The notes: generated by a model not told the origin, from the sequence alone. DNA of 32,013 bases from Planctomycetaceae bacterium (GCA_011525755.1 WYBS01000069.1:69196-101208), one strand, 5' to 3'. Positions 7,377-16,024 are shown, counted from the first letter of the stretch. Numbers and translations: made by a program.

Positions 7377-7826
7377 GTGCGCGACGTTTCGGTCGAGCTC
7401 GCCGACGGCCAGGGCGCCTTGGCGGACGCCCTTGTTTCAGCGGGATTTCCGCCCGCCGGGGGCGCGCCCTGGGCGCGCGTCGTCACCGCGGGGGAGTCGA
7501 CGTTCGAGGCGGTCTCCCCGGACGTCGAGTGGGTGCTCCGCGGCGGCGTCCTCGTGATCTGCGGCGGCACGGGGCCGCTCCTCGCCGCGTTCAACCTCAC
7601 CCCGGGCGAGGCGGCCGTGGAGGGCCCCTTGGAGCCGCTGGCCCCCGGAGCCCCCCCTCTTGCCCTCGCGCGGGCGTGGCCGGTCACCGGCGTCGGCTAC
7701 GCGCTCTACCGCGCCGGCGACCGCTGCGTCGCCATCGCGGGGCGGCGCGGCGACGGCTGGATCGCCTACGTCGGAGCGCCCGAGCCGCTCCTCGTGGCCG
7801 CCTGCCTCTCGTGGATCGCATCCTAG
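7377..7826 (+). CDS. Small hypothetical protein
   Basis: 149 aa from a GTG at 7377, selected because it follows the -10-like TAAAAT and has codon use like its neighbours. There is no signal peptide. A hydrophobic strand-rich core (VLRGGVLVICGGTGPLLAAFNL) and a C-terminal strand-helix (GWIAYVGAPEPLLVAACLSWIAS) suggest a small alpha/beta cytoplasmic domain. The middle includes APGAPPLALA, encoded by an exact copy of the dispersed 15-mer. I do not recognise a family. It ends 28 nt before the HEAT gene at 7855, which has no promoter signal of its own, so the two are probably co-transcribed. Confidence 0.6.
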   Translation: MRDVSVELADGQGALADALVSAGFPPAGGAPWARVVTAGESTFEAVSPDVEWVLRGGVLVICGGTGPLLAAFNLTPGEAAVEGPLEPLAPGAPPLALARAWPVTGVGYALYRAGDRCVAIAGRRGDGWIAYVGAPEPLLVAACLSWIAS

Positions 7827-7854
7827 GGGGGGCCGGGGGCGGTCTCTCCCATAG

Positions 7855-9612
7855 GTGGCACGTACGCTCGGCCTCCTCTTCCTCTGCGCGGCCGCGCTCG
7901 CGCACGGCGGCAGCGCGCGCACGCAGCCCGGCCAGGGCGGCGCGCAGATCACGATCGTCCCCTTCGCCGGCACCGGCCGCCCCGACGTCGGGCCGGAGGG
8001 CGGGCCCACGACGGAGAGCGACCGCGCGCGGCGGCACACGTGGGAGATCTGGTGGAGCTACAACCGCGAGTACTACCTCGCGCGGCGCGCGCGCGGCGCG
8101 CCGGTGACAGGGGTGCGCGCGCTCGACGACAGGAAGCAGCGCGCGGACCTCCGCGAGGGCCGGCTCATCGACCTGCTGCTCCACGCGATCGAGGACAAGG
8201 ACAAGGACGTGCGGTCGTCGGCCGCCGTGGCGCTCGGGAAGTTCGGCGTCTCGAAGGGCATCCGCCGCGCGCTCGAGCGGCACATCAGCTCGCCGCCGGA
8301 GGGATGGCCCGACGTCCGCGAGGGCTCGATCTACGGGACGGGGCTCCTCGGCCTCGGCGAGAACCGCCGCTTCCTCGACACGATCGCGTGGGACAAGGAC
8401 CGGCCCACGCGCGAGCAGAGCATCGCGCTCACGGGCCTGATGATGGACGGCACGCAGGAGTCTGCCGACCTGCTCGTGCAGCACGCGAGGTACTTCCACA
8501 CGAGCTCCAAGTCGGGCCCCGAGCAGCCGCCCGCCCGCGCGGAACAGGAGCGCCGGCGGTTCGCCGCGCACCTCCTCGGGTTCGTGGAGGCCTCGGGCTA
8601 CGACGACTTCCTCTGGCAGGTGGCATCCGGGGGGCGCGCGTGGGGGGTGGGCGAGCAGGCGATGGCGATCACAGCGCTCGGCCGCCGCCGTGCGAAGGCC
8701 TACAAGGAGCCGCTCTTCCGGATGCTCTACGGGCGCGGCTCGGACCGGAACCTCGCGCGGTCGGCGGCGATCGCTCTCGGGATGATGCTCGGGCCGGACG
8801 AGACCGAGGACCTGGGGCGCCTCGCGCGGTTCGTCCGCGACTCGCGGGCGGACACGATCGCGCAGAACTTCGGCGTGATGTCGCTCGGGCAGGTCGGCGG
8901 CGAGACGTCGGTCGGGCTCCTGAAGGACCTCCTGCGCGCCTTCGCCGACGAGGAGGACCGGGCGTTCGTGTACCTCGCGCTCGGCCTCTGCGGCGTCCGT
9001 TCGGAGGCGGCGCGCGACATCCTGCTCGCGGAGTACCACCGGGCGGACACGGAGGTGGAGCAGGGCGTCCTCGCGCTCGCGTGCGGGATCGCGAAGGTGG
9101 AGGAGGCGGTGCCGCTCACGGTACGGGCGCTCGAGAGCCCGAGGAAGCGCGACACCGAGGGGCTCGGCGCGCGCGGCCGCTTCGCGGGCTGGGCGGCGCT
9201 CGCGCTCGGGTTCCACGGCGACGGGCGCGGGCTCCCGCCGGTCCGGAAGCTGCTGGAGCGGAACAACGACCCCTTCGTGCGCGAGCAGGCCGCGATCGCG
9301 GTGTCGCTGCTGCTGCGCTCGGCGGCCGTCCCGGAGCTGATGGCGATCCTCAAGGACGCGGGGACGCTCCACGCGAAGGCGGCGGTCGTCGTGGCTCTCG
9401 GTCTGCTGCCGGAGCCGACGCCCGCGGCGGTGGACGCGCTCGCCTCGGTCTACAGGGACGACTCGATGCCGAACACGGTGCGGGCGCTCGCGATCTGCGC
9501 GCTGGGGGCGCTGGCGGAGCCGCGGCCGGTGCCGGTGTCGGCGCTGCTCGTGCGCAACTACAACTACTTCGTGCGCTGCCTCGCGCTGGACGAGATCGCG
9601 TCGTATCTCTAG
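7855..9612 (+). CDS. Secreted HEAT-repeat protein
   Basis: 585 aa. The GTG at 7855 begins a signal peptide (MARTLGLLFLCAAALAHGGSA). After a low-complexity linker and an aromatic segment (TWEIWWSYNREYYL, about residues 60-75), nearly the whole protein is HEAT/PBS-lyase-like helical repeats. Examples are DKDVRSSAAVALGKFGV, RNLARSAAIALGMMLG, DRAFVYLALGLCGV, DPFVREQAAIAVSLLL and LHAKAAVVVALGLL. No catalytic residues are visible; a protein-interaction scaffold outside the cytoplasm is the safest reading. Proteins with this WSYNRE-type opening followed by HEAT repeats are, to my recollection, frequent in planctomycetes. It has neither an SD nor a TANNNT box, so it is likely expressed from the promoter of the preceding gene. 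Confidence 0.82.
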   Translation: MARTLGLLFLCAAALAHGGSARTQPGQGGAQITIVPFAGTGRPDVGPEGGPTTESDRARRHTWEIWWSYNREYYLARRARGAPVTGVRALDDRKQRADLREGRLIDLLLHAIEDKDKDVRSSAAVALGKFGVSKGIRRALERHISSPPEGWPDVREGSIYGTGLLGLGENRRFLDTIAWDKDRPTREQSIALTGLMMDGTQESADLLVQHARYFHTSSKSGPEQPPARAEQERRRFAAHLLGFVEASGYDDFLWQVASGGRAWGVGEQAMAITALGRRRAKAYKEPLFRMLYGRGSDRNLARSAAIALGMMLGPDETEDLGRLARFVRDSRADTIAQNFGVMSLGQVGGETSVGLLKDLLRAFADEEDRAFVYLALGLCGVRSEAARDILLAEYHRADTEVEQGVLALACGIAKVEEAVPLTVRALESPRKRDTEGLGARGRFAGWAALALGFHGDGRGLPPVRKLLERNNDPFVREQAAIAVSLLLRSAAVPELMAILKDAGTLHAKAAVVVALGLLPEPTPAAVDALASVYRDDSMPNTVRALAICALGALAEPRPVPVSALLVRNYNYFVRCLALDEIASYL

Positions 9613-9644
9613 ACGGGACGCGCCGGGTTCGATTCGCCGTCCGG

Positions 9645-9901
9645 ATGCTCTCCCTCGCTGTCGGCGCCGCGCTCGCGCGCCGGTTCGGCTCTCGCCTCCG
9701 CGAACGGCTGGGTCGGGCCTCTCGCCCCTGCCGCTCTTTACCGCGCAGGCCGCGGAGCAGCGGGCCCGCGGAGGCCTGCTGTTGCGCGATATCGGGCGTG
9801 AGGGCGTGCTTCACGGCCCCGCGGCGAAGGAGGAGGTCGCGGCCGCCGGGAAGTTCGTGGATGCCGCCCGCGCGATCCTGCGCAAGGGCGGCTTGCTCTG
9901 A
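9645..9901 (+). pseudogene. Remnant of a nucleotidyltransferase-like gene (frameshift and internal loss)
   Basis: No single frame here makes a credible protein, but two frames each have coding character. The frame starting with ATG at 9645 reads LAVGAALARRFGSRLRERLG, resembling the N-terminal helix of MNT-type nucleotidyltransferases just before their GSRARG motif. From about 9713 a different frame (stop at 9899-9901) reads LSPLPLFTAQAAEQ, then RARGGLLLRDIGREGVLHG, resembling the C-terminal end of the same family (reREGVvLyG). The catalytic GSxxxG/SDxD core is missing, so a frameshift plus an internal deletion is inferred. The short tail VAAAGKFVDAARAILRKGGLL has high G/C at third positions. 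The family call is by eye. It could instead be a small intact gene from an internal TTG at 9782. Confidence 0.35.
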
Positions 9902-9907
9902 TCCGCG

Positions 9908-11362
9908 TCAGGCGCCCGCAGCCGGGAGCACGAGCGTGAAGACCGCGCCCCCGCCCTCGCGGTCCGAGACCTCCACGCGGCCCCCGTGCGCCGCCGCGTA
10001 GTGGCGCACGAGCGCGAGGCCGAGCCCCGACCCGCCGCCCGCCGCGTTCGCGCCGCGCGCGAACGGGTCGAAGATCCGCTCGCGCTCCGCGGCGGGCACG
10101 CCGGGGCCCCGGTCGAGCACGCGGAGCACGACCGACCCGTCCCGCGCCGCCGCCTCGACGCGCACCTCGTCCTTCCCGTGCCTGCTCGCGTTGTCGATGA
10201 GGTTCACGAGGACCTGCACGAGCGCGTCCCGGTCGAAGGTCGCGGCGGGGAGCGACTCGGGCACCTCGATCTCGAGCCGGAGGCCCTTCTCCTTCAGGTA
10301 GGGCCGGAGCGTCTCCGCGGCCTCGCGCACGACCGGCGCCGGGTCGCCCGTGCGCATCTCGAACGTCTTTCTCCCCCGCTCGATCCGCGAGAAGTCGAGG
10401 ACGTTGTTGACGAGGCGCGCGAGCCGTTCGCTCTCCGCCGCGATCAGCGCGAAGTAGTCGCGCGCCGACGCCTCGTCCTTCACCCACCCCTCCTTGAGCA
10501 TGTCCGCGTACATGCGGATCGAGGTGAGCGGCGTCCGGAGCTCGTGGGAGACCGTGGAGACGAACTCCGCCTTCCTCGCCGCGAGCCGCGACTCCGCCTG
10601 CACGGCGCGCCAGACGAAGAGCGAGCCCAGGAGCACGACGAGCCCCATCACGCCGAGTGTCCAGCCGAGCTGCTCGTCGGCTGCCGCGAGGTCGCGCTCC
10701 AGCGCCTCGGCGGGGTGCGTCTCGAAGAGCAGCACGTACACCGGCGGCAGCAGCGACGGGTCCGCCGCCGTGCCCGGCGGCGGATCGAGGGGGAACATCG
10801 CCGGCAGCCCCCGCGGCCCCGCGGCGCGCAACCCCGCGTCCCTGGGCACGAGCGACACCTTCTCGATCCGTGCGTCCAGCCGAGGCACGACGCTCTGCGG
10901 CGACGACGGGTCGAGGAAGGCGCGGTTCACGAACTCGGGCGAAACGCGGAACCCCAGGAGCCCGCCGCGGTCGCGACGCACCGCGAGGTCGCCGTGGAAG
11001 TAGATGCGCTCGTGCGGCTCCGTGAGGAGCGCGAGCGCGATGGCGCTCCGGGCGAACTCGATCACGTCCTCGGGCGGTTCCCCGGGCCCCTCCATATGCA
11101 CGTTACGTTCGGCGTCGATCCGGAAGCGGTCGCTCGTGAACCCCGTGCGATGGCCGGCCACCTCGGCGCGGTAGAGCTCCTGCAGCCGCCGCACGAGGAG
11201 GTCGCGGATCTCGGCGGCGCGCTCCTCGATCGCGTCGCGTTCCCGCTCGACGAGCGCGGACCGCTCCTGCGCGAGCCCGACGATCCCGAGGTACGCCGCC
11301 GCGGCGACCGGCACGCCGACGAGGAGGACGAAGAGGGCGAGGAGCGCGCTACGCGTCCGCAA
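9908..11362 (-). CDS. Membrane sensor histidine kinase (two-component system)
   Basis: 484 aa. A transmembrane helix (about 5-27) and a second (about 233-253, LGWTLGVMGLVVLLGSLFVW) enclose a sensor region of about 200 residues of no recognised fold. Then come HisKA with phospho-acceptor His273 (STVSHELRTPLTSIRMYADML) and HATPase_c with the N box (VNLIDNASRH, Asn387/391), the G1 box (DRGPGV, 418-422) and the G2 box (GSGLGLAL). It should autophosphorylate and pass phosphate to the OmpR-family regulator encoded just upstream. The start is TTG at 11362, overlapping the regulator's 3' end by 14 nt, which implies co-translation. The signal sensed cannot be told from sequence. Confidence 0.92.
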   Translation of the reverse strand: MRTRSALLALFVLLVGVPVAAAAYLGIVGLAQERSALVERERDAIEERAAEIRDLLVRRLQELYRAEVAGHRTGFTSDRFRIDAERNVHMEGPGEPPEDVIEFARSAIALALLTEPHERIYFHGDLAVRRDRGGLLGFRVSPEFVNRAFLDPSSPQSVVPRLDARIEKVSLVPRDAGLRAAGPRGLPAMFPLDPPPGTAADPSLLPPVYVLLFETHPAEALERDLAAADEQLGWTLGVMGLVVLLGSLFVWRAVQAESRLAARKAEFVSTVSHELRTPLTSIRMYADMLKEGWVKDEASARDYFALIAAESERLARLVNNVLDFSRIERGRKTFEMRTGDPAPVVREAAETLRPYLKEKGLRLEIEVPESLPAATFDRDALVQVLVNLIDNASRHGKDEVRVEAAARDGSVVLRVLDRGPGVPAAERERIFDPFARGANAAGGGSGLGLALVRHYAAAHGGRVEVSDREGGGAVFTLVLPAAGA

Positions 11363-12038
11363 GCCGGTATCCCTTGCCGCGCACGGTGAGAATGTACCGC
11401 GGGCGCGCGGGATCGGGCTCGACCTTCTGGCGCAGCTTCATGATGTAGTTGTCCACGGTCCGCGTCTGGATGCCCGCGACCGGGTACTCCCACACCTTCA
11501 TGAGCAGCTCGTCTCGCGAGACGCAGCGGCCCCGGTTCTCGACGAGGAAGCGCGCGAGGTCGATCTCCTTCGGAAGCGCCGGGACCGTCTTGCCGTCCCG
11601 GTGGCAGACGCGCCGCGCGAAGTCGAACTCGACCGTGCCGAGCGTGACCTTCGCCTGCGACCCCGCGGCGAGCGCGCGCGAGCGGAGGTGCGCGGCGACG
11701 CGCGCGACCAGCTCTCGCACGCTGAACGGCTTCACGACGTAGTCGTCGGCGCCGAGCTCTAGCCCCTTCACGCGGTCGCCCTCGTGCCCGCGCGCGGTGA
11801 GGATGAGGATCGGCGCGACGCACCCGTCCCTGCGGAGCCGCCCGAGCACCTCGAGGCCGTCGAGGCCCGGCAGCATGAGGTCGAGCACGATGAGGTCGAA
11901 GACCTGGTCGCGGGCGGACCGGTAGCCCGACGGCCCGTCGACCGCGACGTCGACGGTGTATCCGTTGAACGACAACGCGTCCTTGACCCCCCGTGCGACG
12001 GCGGGCTCATCCTCCACCACGAGGATCCGTTGCTTCAT
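11349..12038 (-). CDS. OmpR/PhoB-family response regulator
   Basis: 229 aa. The receiver domain (1-120) has the acidic pair (VVEDE, residues 9-11), phospho-acceptor Asp53 (LIVLDLMLPGLDG), Thr81 (ILTARG) and Lys103 (YVVKPF). The C-terminal winged helix (about 130-229) carries the family end motif RTVDNYIMKLRQKVEPDP, then YILTVRGKGYRL. It binds DNA as a dimer, usually at direct repeats with an 11-bp period. It is the first gene of the pair with the kinase. TAGGTT lies 9 nt before its ATG on the minus strand. The intergenic region (12039-12144) also serves the divergent gene at 12145. Confidence 0.94.
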   Translation of the reverse strand: MKQRILVVEDEPAVARGVKDALSFNGYTVDVAVDGPSGYRSARDQVFDLIVLDLMLPGLDGLEVLGRLRRDGCVAPILILTARGHEGDRVKGLELGADDYVVKPFSVRELVARVAAHLRSRALAAGSQAKVTLGTVEFDFARRVCHRDGKTVPALPKEIDLARFLVENRGRCVSRDELLMKVWEYPVAGIQTRTVDNYIMKLRQKVEPDPARPRYILTVRGKGYRLADA

Positions 12039-12047
12039 CCCTCGGGA

Positions 12048-12053
12048 AACCTA
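12048..12053 (-). promoter_or_regulatory. TANNNT -10 element (TAGGTT, minus strand) for the response regulator
   Basis: TAGGTT ends 9 nt before the ATG at 12038. Further upstream lies an unusually A/T-rich stretch (12054-12102) with TATATG and TTGACC on the minus strand; their mutual spacing is too short for a standard promoter, so which box is used is open. Confidence 0.45.
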
Positions 12054-12081
12054 CCCATATAGACGCACGAGACGGTCAACT

Positions 12082-12102
12082 GTTCGTCATCAAAGTTGTA
12101 AC
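12082..12102. promoter_or_regulatory. Possible regulator-binding site upstream of the two-component operon
   Basis: This A/T-rich island in GC-rich DNA carries GTTCGTCA and AGTTGTAACG, loosely like a Pho/Omp-type box, plus a short inverted repeat (CAACT at 12078-12082 and AGTTG at 12095-12099). It lies between the divergent regulator gene and the gene at 12145. Autoregulation is inferred only. Confidence 0.25.
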
Positions 12103-12130
12103 GCCGCCGGGAGGGGGGGCGGGGGGCGTC

Positions 12131-12136
12131 TACCAT
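12131..12136 (+). promoter_or_regulatory. TANNNT -10 element (TACCAT), points to the TTG start at 12145
   Basis: TACCAT ends 8 nt before a TTG at 12145 and only 2 nt before the alternative GTG at 12139. The spacing seen at other genes in this window favours the TTG. Confidence 0.45.
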
Positions 12137-12144
12137 GTGTGGCG

Positions 12145-14133
12145 TTGCGCGCCTTCCTGCTCCTCTTCGCCGTGGCGGCCACGCTTCTCGTGGCGTGGCT
12201 GCTCCTGTCCGACGAAGGCCCGGGGGGCCGGAGCGCCCGGGACCGGAGGCGGGACGCGCCGGTGGAGATGCCGCCGCTTGCGCCGGAAATGGAGGGGGTC
12301 CCTGGGCCGACGAAACCCCCCTCCCCGGAGACCGGGCGCGTCTTCTCCCTCTCCGGCTACGTACGCGACCCCGGCGGCGCTCCCGTGCCGGGCGCGATCG
12401 TCCGGGTGACCACCTTGAGAGCGACCGTCACGGACACGGCCGGACCGGAGGGGGAGTACGCGGTCGAGGTGCCGGCCCCGATCTGCACGTTCGACGTCTG
12501 GGCGACGGGCTACCTCCCGGTCGCGGGGACGACGAACGGTCGTTCGAACGGCGAGATCGATTTCGTGTTCGACGGCGAGGGCCCGTGGCGGAAGGACTTC
12601 ACCCTGAAGCCCGCCGCGTCGCTTCAGGGCCACGTCTACGACGACCTTGGCCAGCCGGTGAAGGGGGCGCGGGTGTACGTGATCCCCTCCGACTTCGCGC
12701 TCCTCGACCGGGAGACGGTCGCGAACGCGGTGACGACGGACGAGAAGGGCGCGTTCGAGTTCCCGGGGCTCCCGCCGGGCGTGACGGACCTCGGCGCGCG
12801 CGCTCCCGGCTTCCTGCCCGCGCTCATGAAGGACGTCGCGATCCCCGCGCGCGGCACGGCGCGGCAGGAGGTTCGGCTCGCGCGGGGGCGCGAGATCCTC
12901 GTCACCGTGCTCAATGCGCCGAAGTTCGAGCACGACGTCGAGATCGCCCAGGATGCGTTCATCGAGCGGAACTTCCTTCGAGTGACCGCGGCGGATTCGC
13001 GGCTTCGGGCGATGCTGCTCCCACCGGGCGGCGCCGACGCCCTCTGCGATGCCCTGGTCGGCCGCGCCCTCGCGGACTTGCCCGTCGTGGGCGCGACCCT
13101 CGGCGACGACGGCAGGTACAAGGTCTCGGGGGCGGGGCTCGGGCCTGCGGACGTCGGCGCGCGGATCACGGACCTCGAAGTCAGGTCGGACGGGACGATC
13201 CTGCGCTTTGGAGGCCTGATCGTCGAGCCCGGCCTCGGCGAGAAGCTCGACACGACCGAGCCCGAGGTGACGCTGACGCTCGTCCCCGCCGTCGCGATCA
13301 CGGTGAACGTGCGCGACGCGGTGACCGGGAACCCGCTCGAGCCCCTCGTCGCCCGGCGGACCGCGGGCGTCGCGGATCGCCTGCCCGTGAGCCGCGAAGG
13401 CGCCTCCTGCCAGGTCCCCCGCGACGAGCGGCGGCACGCGCTCGTCTTCACCCTCGACGGATACGAGGAGGCGAGGCTCGAGCTGCCCGATCTCCGGCAG
13501 TTCCCGGCCGACGGCCTCCGGGCCCCCTCGTTCGACGTCGCCATGCAGCCGACGGCCATGGGCGAGACCGGCGCCTTCTACGTGGTCTTCGAGCCGCCTC
13601 TCGACGGGCGCGTCGCGCTCGTCGGCCGCGACGCGACCGGCGCGCAGCGGTGGGTGAAGCACATCGAGGACGCGGACAGGGAGGGGCGCTGGTCCGTCGA
13701 GGAGGTGCCGGTGGGGGAGTACGCGGTGTCCGTGCTCGCGACGGGCATGGTGCCCGCGTTCCTGCCGCGCGTCGTCGTCGCCCGCGGGGTGAAGGACACC
13801 CACCGCGTCACGCTCACGCCGGGCGGCGGCCTTTCGCTCAAGGTCACCGACGCGGAGGGGCAGGTCCTCGACCAGGTGCATCTCATGCTCAAGGACCACG
13901 CGGGGAACCAGATCGACGTGCACGTCCTCTCGCACGTGAGCGAGGGCCGCGCGTTCCTCTCGGTCAACTACCTGCCGAGCGCGGCGTCCGCGAAGGCCGA
14001 CAGCGGGCTCGCGGCGGGGTTCTACGAGATCGCCGTCCTCCGCGAGGGCTACGAGGTGGGCCGGAAGGGCTTCGAGGTGCGGGGCACCGACGTCGCCGAG
14101 GTCGAGATCGCGCTGCCGAAGGCGGCGAAGTAG
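12145..14133 (+). CDS. Membrane-anchored protein with carboxypeptidase-regulatory-like repeats
   Basis: 662 aa from TTG 12145. Residues about 2-22 are a signal anchor (LRAFLLLFAVAATLLVAWLLL), followed by a Pro-rich linker. Beta-sandwich repeats follow: FSLSGYVRDPGGAPVPGAIV (about 70), LQGHVYDDLGQPVKGARVYV (about 160), ITVNVRDAVTGNPLEP (about 390) and LSLKVTDAEGQVLDQVHLML (about 570). These are non-catalytic modules usually seen in surface or adhesive proteins. It resembles the extracytoplasmic half of the two sigma-fusion proteins here but lacks the sigma part. It is divergent from the two-component operon and convergent with the DUF4388 gene, whose stop is 4 nt away. GTG 12139 is an alternative start. 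Confidence 0.8.
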   Translation: MRAFLLLFAVAATLLVAWLLLSDEGPGGRSARDRRRDAPVEMPPLAPEMEGVPGPTKPPSPETGRVFSLSGYVRDPGGAPVPGAIVRVTTLRATVTDTAGPEGEYAVEVPAPICTFDVWATGYLPVAGTTNGRSNGEIDFVFDGEGPWRKDFTLKPAASLQGHVYDDLGQPVKGARVYVIPSDFALLDRETVANAVTTDEKGAFEFPGLPPGVTDLGARAPGFLPALMKDVAIPARGTARQEVRLARGREILVTVLNAPKFEHDVEIAQDAFIERNFLRVTAADSRLRAMLLPPGGADALCDALVGRALADLPVVGATLGDDGRYKVSGAGLGPADVGARITDLEVRSDGTILRFGGLIVEPGLGEKLDTTEPEVTLTLVPAVAITVNVRDAVTGNPLEPLVARRTAGVADRLPVSREGASCQVPRDERRHALVFTLDGYEEARLELPDLRQFPADGLRAPSFDVAMQPTAMGETGAFYVVFEPPLDGRVALVGRDATGAQRWVKHIEDADREGRWSVEEVPVGEYAVSVLATGMVPAFLPRVVVARGVKDTHRVTLTPGGGLSLKVTDAEGQVLDQVHLMLKDHAGNQIDVHVLSHVSEGRAFLSVNYLPSAASAKADSGLAAGFYEIAVLREGYEVGRKGFEVRGTDVAEVEIALPKAAK

Positions 14134-14137
14134 CGCT

Positions 14138-15910
14138 TCAGTTCCCGCTGCGGTTCTTCGCGATCTCGACGAGCGCGCGGTCGCGGCCCTCGGCCCAGAG
14201 GCCCTTCAGGTCGGCGGGCCACTTCACGCGCGCGAGGCGGCTCAGGCGCTTCTCGGCCTCGGCGGGCTCCTGCTGCGCCTCGACGCGGATCGATGCGAGC
14301 TGGTCGAGCAGGAGGCCGCGCACCGTCTCCCCCGCGCGCTCCGCCCCGACCGTCCACGGGAACTCCCGGTGCACGCGCGCGTAGGCCTCGATCGCCTCCG
14401 CGACGGCGTCGTCCGCGTCGCGGCGCACGAGCCCGCCGAGCGCCGCGCGCGACGCCTCGTGCAGCGACTCCGCGGCGAACCACTCGCGGGTGCCCTGCCA
14501 GAGGCCGCAAGCGAAGAGCAGCGTGAAGAGCGTGAACGCCACGCGCCGGCGCCGCCGCCTCCCGCGCGCGTCATGCCGCGTGCGCTCGATCTCCGCGATG
14601 CGCTTCGCCGCCTCCTCGCAGTCGCGATCCACGGCGAGCGTGTTGCGGTAGTAGTTGAGCGCGCGGTCGAAGTCCTTCTTGTCCCACGCCCGGCGGGCGA
14701 GGAACAGCAGCTCGCGCGCGGCGAGCTTCGACTCGTGCAGCTTGATGTAGGTCGCGGCGAGCGACTCGCGCAGGATGACGCTTTCCTGGTCGTTCGCGAG
14801 CAGCCGCTTGTAGACCTCGAGCGCGTCGTCGAGGAGCGACTGGGTCGAGAGCGCCTCCGCGAGCCGGAGACCCGCGCGCATGGACTCCTTCGCATCCTTC
14901 TTCGCCTCGTGGATCGCGGCGATCCGCTCGAGCGCCTCCACGTCGTACGGCACGAGCCCGGTCGCCTTCCCGTAGGACTCGAGCGCGCCGGTCGGGTCGC
15001 CGGCGGCCTCCTGGGCCTGGCCGAGCCGCTTGTACTCGCCCGCGGCTTCCGCGCGCCGGCCGGCGCGCTCGTAGAGGCGGATCAGCTCCTGCCGCGCCTC
15101 GAGGTGCGCGGGGTCCATGGTGAGGGCAGCCTCGAGCTGGCGGACGGCGCGGTCGAGGTCCTTGCCCTCCTCGGCGGTGCGTGCGAGCGCGCAGAGCTGC
15201 GCGGGTGCGGCGCGGACGATCAGTCCCTGCTCCGAGAGCGCGGCGACGTGGCGGAGGACCTCGAACCGGCCGTAGGGGAGCTCCTCGAAGAGACGGCGCA
15301 CGTCCCGCGTGCCGTCGAGATGCGCGACCACGTCGCGCCACGCGGCCGGCGCGTGCTCGTCGAGCGGTTTCGCCGGCAGGAAGATGTCCGTCTCCGAGCG
15401 GACCTGGTGCGAGATCGCGTCCCACTCGTCGACGCGGCGCGCGGCCTCGACGATGACCACGTGCGGGTCGAGCGAGATGTTGCAGTCGACCTGCTCCTTG
15501 TCGAAGACGTTCGCCTGCGCGCGCCCCTCCTCGAAGACGAACGACGCCTCGCGCCAGTTGAAGAGGAGGATGACCTCCTCCTTGATCGCGGCCTGCACGG
15601 CCGCGTCGAACCGGTCCTCGTCGAACGTGCCGATCGCGCGCAGCGCCTCCCGGAGCGTGCGGCGGCGGAGCCGGCGCGCGGCCTGGCGCAGCGTGTCGGA
15701 GGATGCCGCGTGCGAGCGTTCCGCGATCTGCACGTAGTCGAGCTGACGCTCGCTCTCCGGCCGGAACGCGCGGATCGTGCCCTCCTCGAGATAGACCGAG
15801 GCCTTCCGATCGCGCTCCGAGACGGTCAGCACACCCGTCAGTCGGTTGAACGCGACGTTCTGAAAGACCTCGGAGAGACCGATCGTCGTCAGTTCGCCGG
15901 CAAAACCCAT
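14138..15910 (-). CDS. DUF4388 (PATAN-like) and TPR protein with a transmembrane segment
   Basis: 590 aa. The N-terminal ~100 residues are a DUF4388/PATAN-type domain (MGFAGELTTIGLSEVFQNVA, then FNRLTGVLTVSERDRKASVYLEEGTIRAF), a regulatory module found with two-component and gliding proteins. A second helical-beta region follows to about 230. Then come several TPR units (QLEAALTMDPAHLEARQELIRL, YGKATGLVPYDVEALERIAAI, ALNYYRNTLAVDRDCEEAAK). A basic stretch (RGRRRRRR) precedes a hydrophobic helix at about 457-472 (VAFTLFTLLFACGLW), then about 115 residues. The basic side should be cytoplasmic, placing DUF4388 and TPR inside and the C-terminus outside. No output enzyme domain is present. The ATG at 15910 is weakly supported by AAGGACGGGG upstream. 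Confidence 0.85.
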   Translation of the reverse strand: MGFAGELTTIGLSEVFQNVAFNRLTGVLTVSERDRKASVYLEEGTIRAFRPESERQLDYVQIAERSHAASSDTLRQAARRLRRRTLREALRAIGTFDEDRFDAAVQAAIKEEVILLFNWREASFVFEEGRAQANVFDKEQVDCNISLDPHVVIVEAARRVDEWDAISHQVRSETDIFLPAKPLDEHAPAAWRDVVAHLDGTRDVRRLFEELPYGRFEVLRHVAALSEQGLIVRAAPAQLCALARTAEEGKDLDRAVRQLEAALTMDPAHLEARQELIRLYERAGRRAEAAGEYKRLGQAQEAAGDPTGALESYGKATGLVPYDVEALERIAAIHEAKKDAKESMRAGLRLAEALSTQSLLDDALEVYKRLLANDQESVILRESLAATYIKLHESKLAARELLFLARRAWDKKDFDRALNYYRNTLAVDRDCEEAAKRIAEIERTRHDARGRRRRRRVAFTLFTLLFACGLWQGTREWFAAESLHEASRAALGGLVRRDADDAVAEAIEAYARVHREFPWTVGAERAGETVRGLLLDQLASIRVEAQQEPAEAEKRLSRLARVKWPADLKGLWAEGRDRALVEIAKNRSGN

Positions 15911-16024
15911 GGAATCCCCGTCCTTTTAGGGACGTGGCCGCACGGTCCTATCGGCATTCCGCATCGCGTGGGGATAGGCGCGCGCGGTGATGCTTTTTCT
16001 CGACATCCGCTGCCGTTGCGCCGC

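Noticed and set aside
7377-7826. Overlapping minus-strand frame (7169-7687) as an alternative gene
   Set aside because: Composition is unlike a protein and it reads through the candidate RNA and its promoter; the plus-strand frame has the TAAAAT box and consistent codon use.
7684-9372. 562-codon minus-strand frame opposite the HEAT protein
   Set aside because: Shadow frame rich in Arg/Glu/Ala; the plus strand has a signal peptide and regular HEAT repeats.
12130-13935. 601-codon minus-strand frame opposite the carboxypeptidase-regulatory protein
   Set aside because: No motif or start signal; shadow of a well-supported gene.
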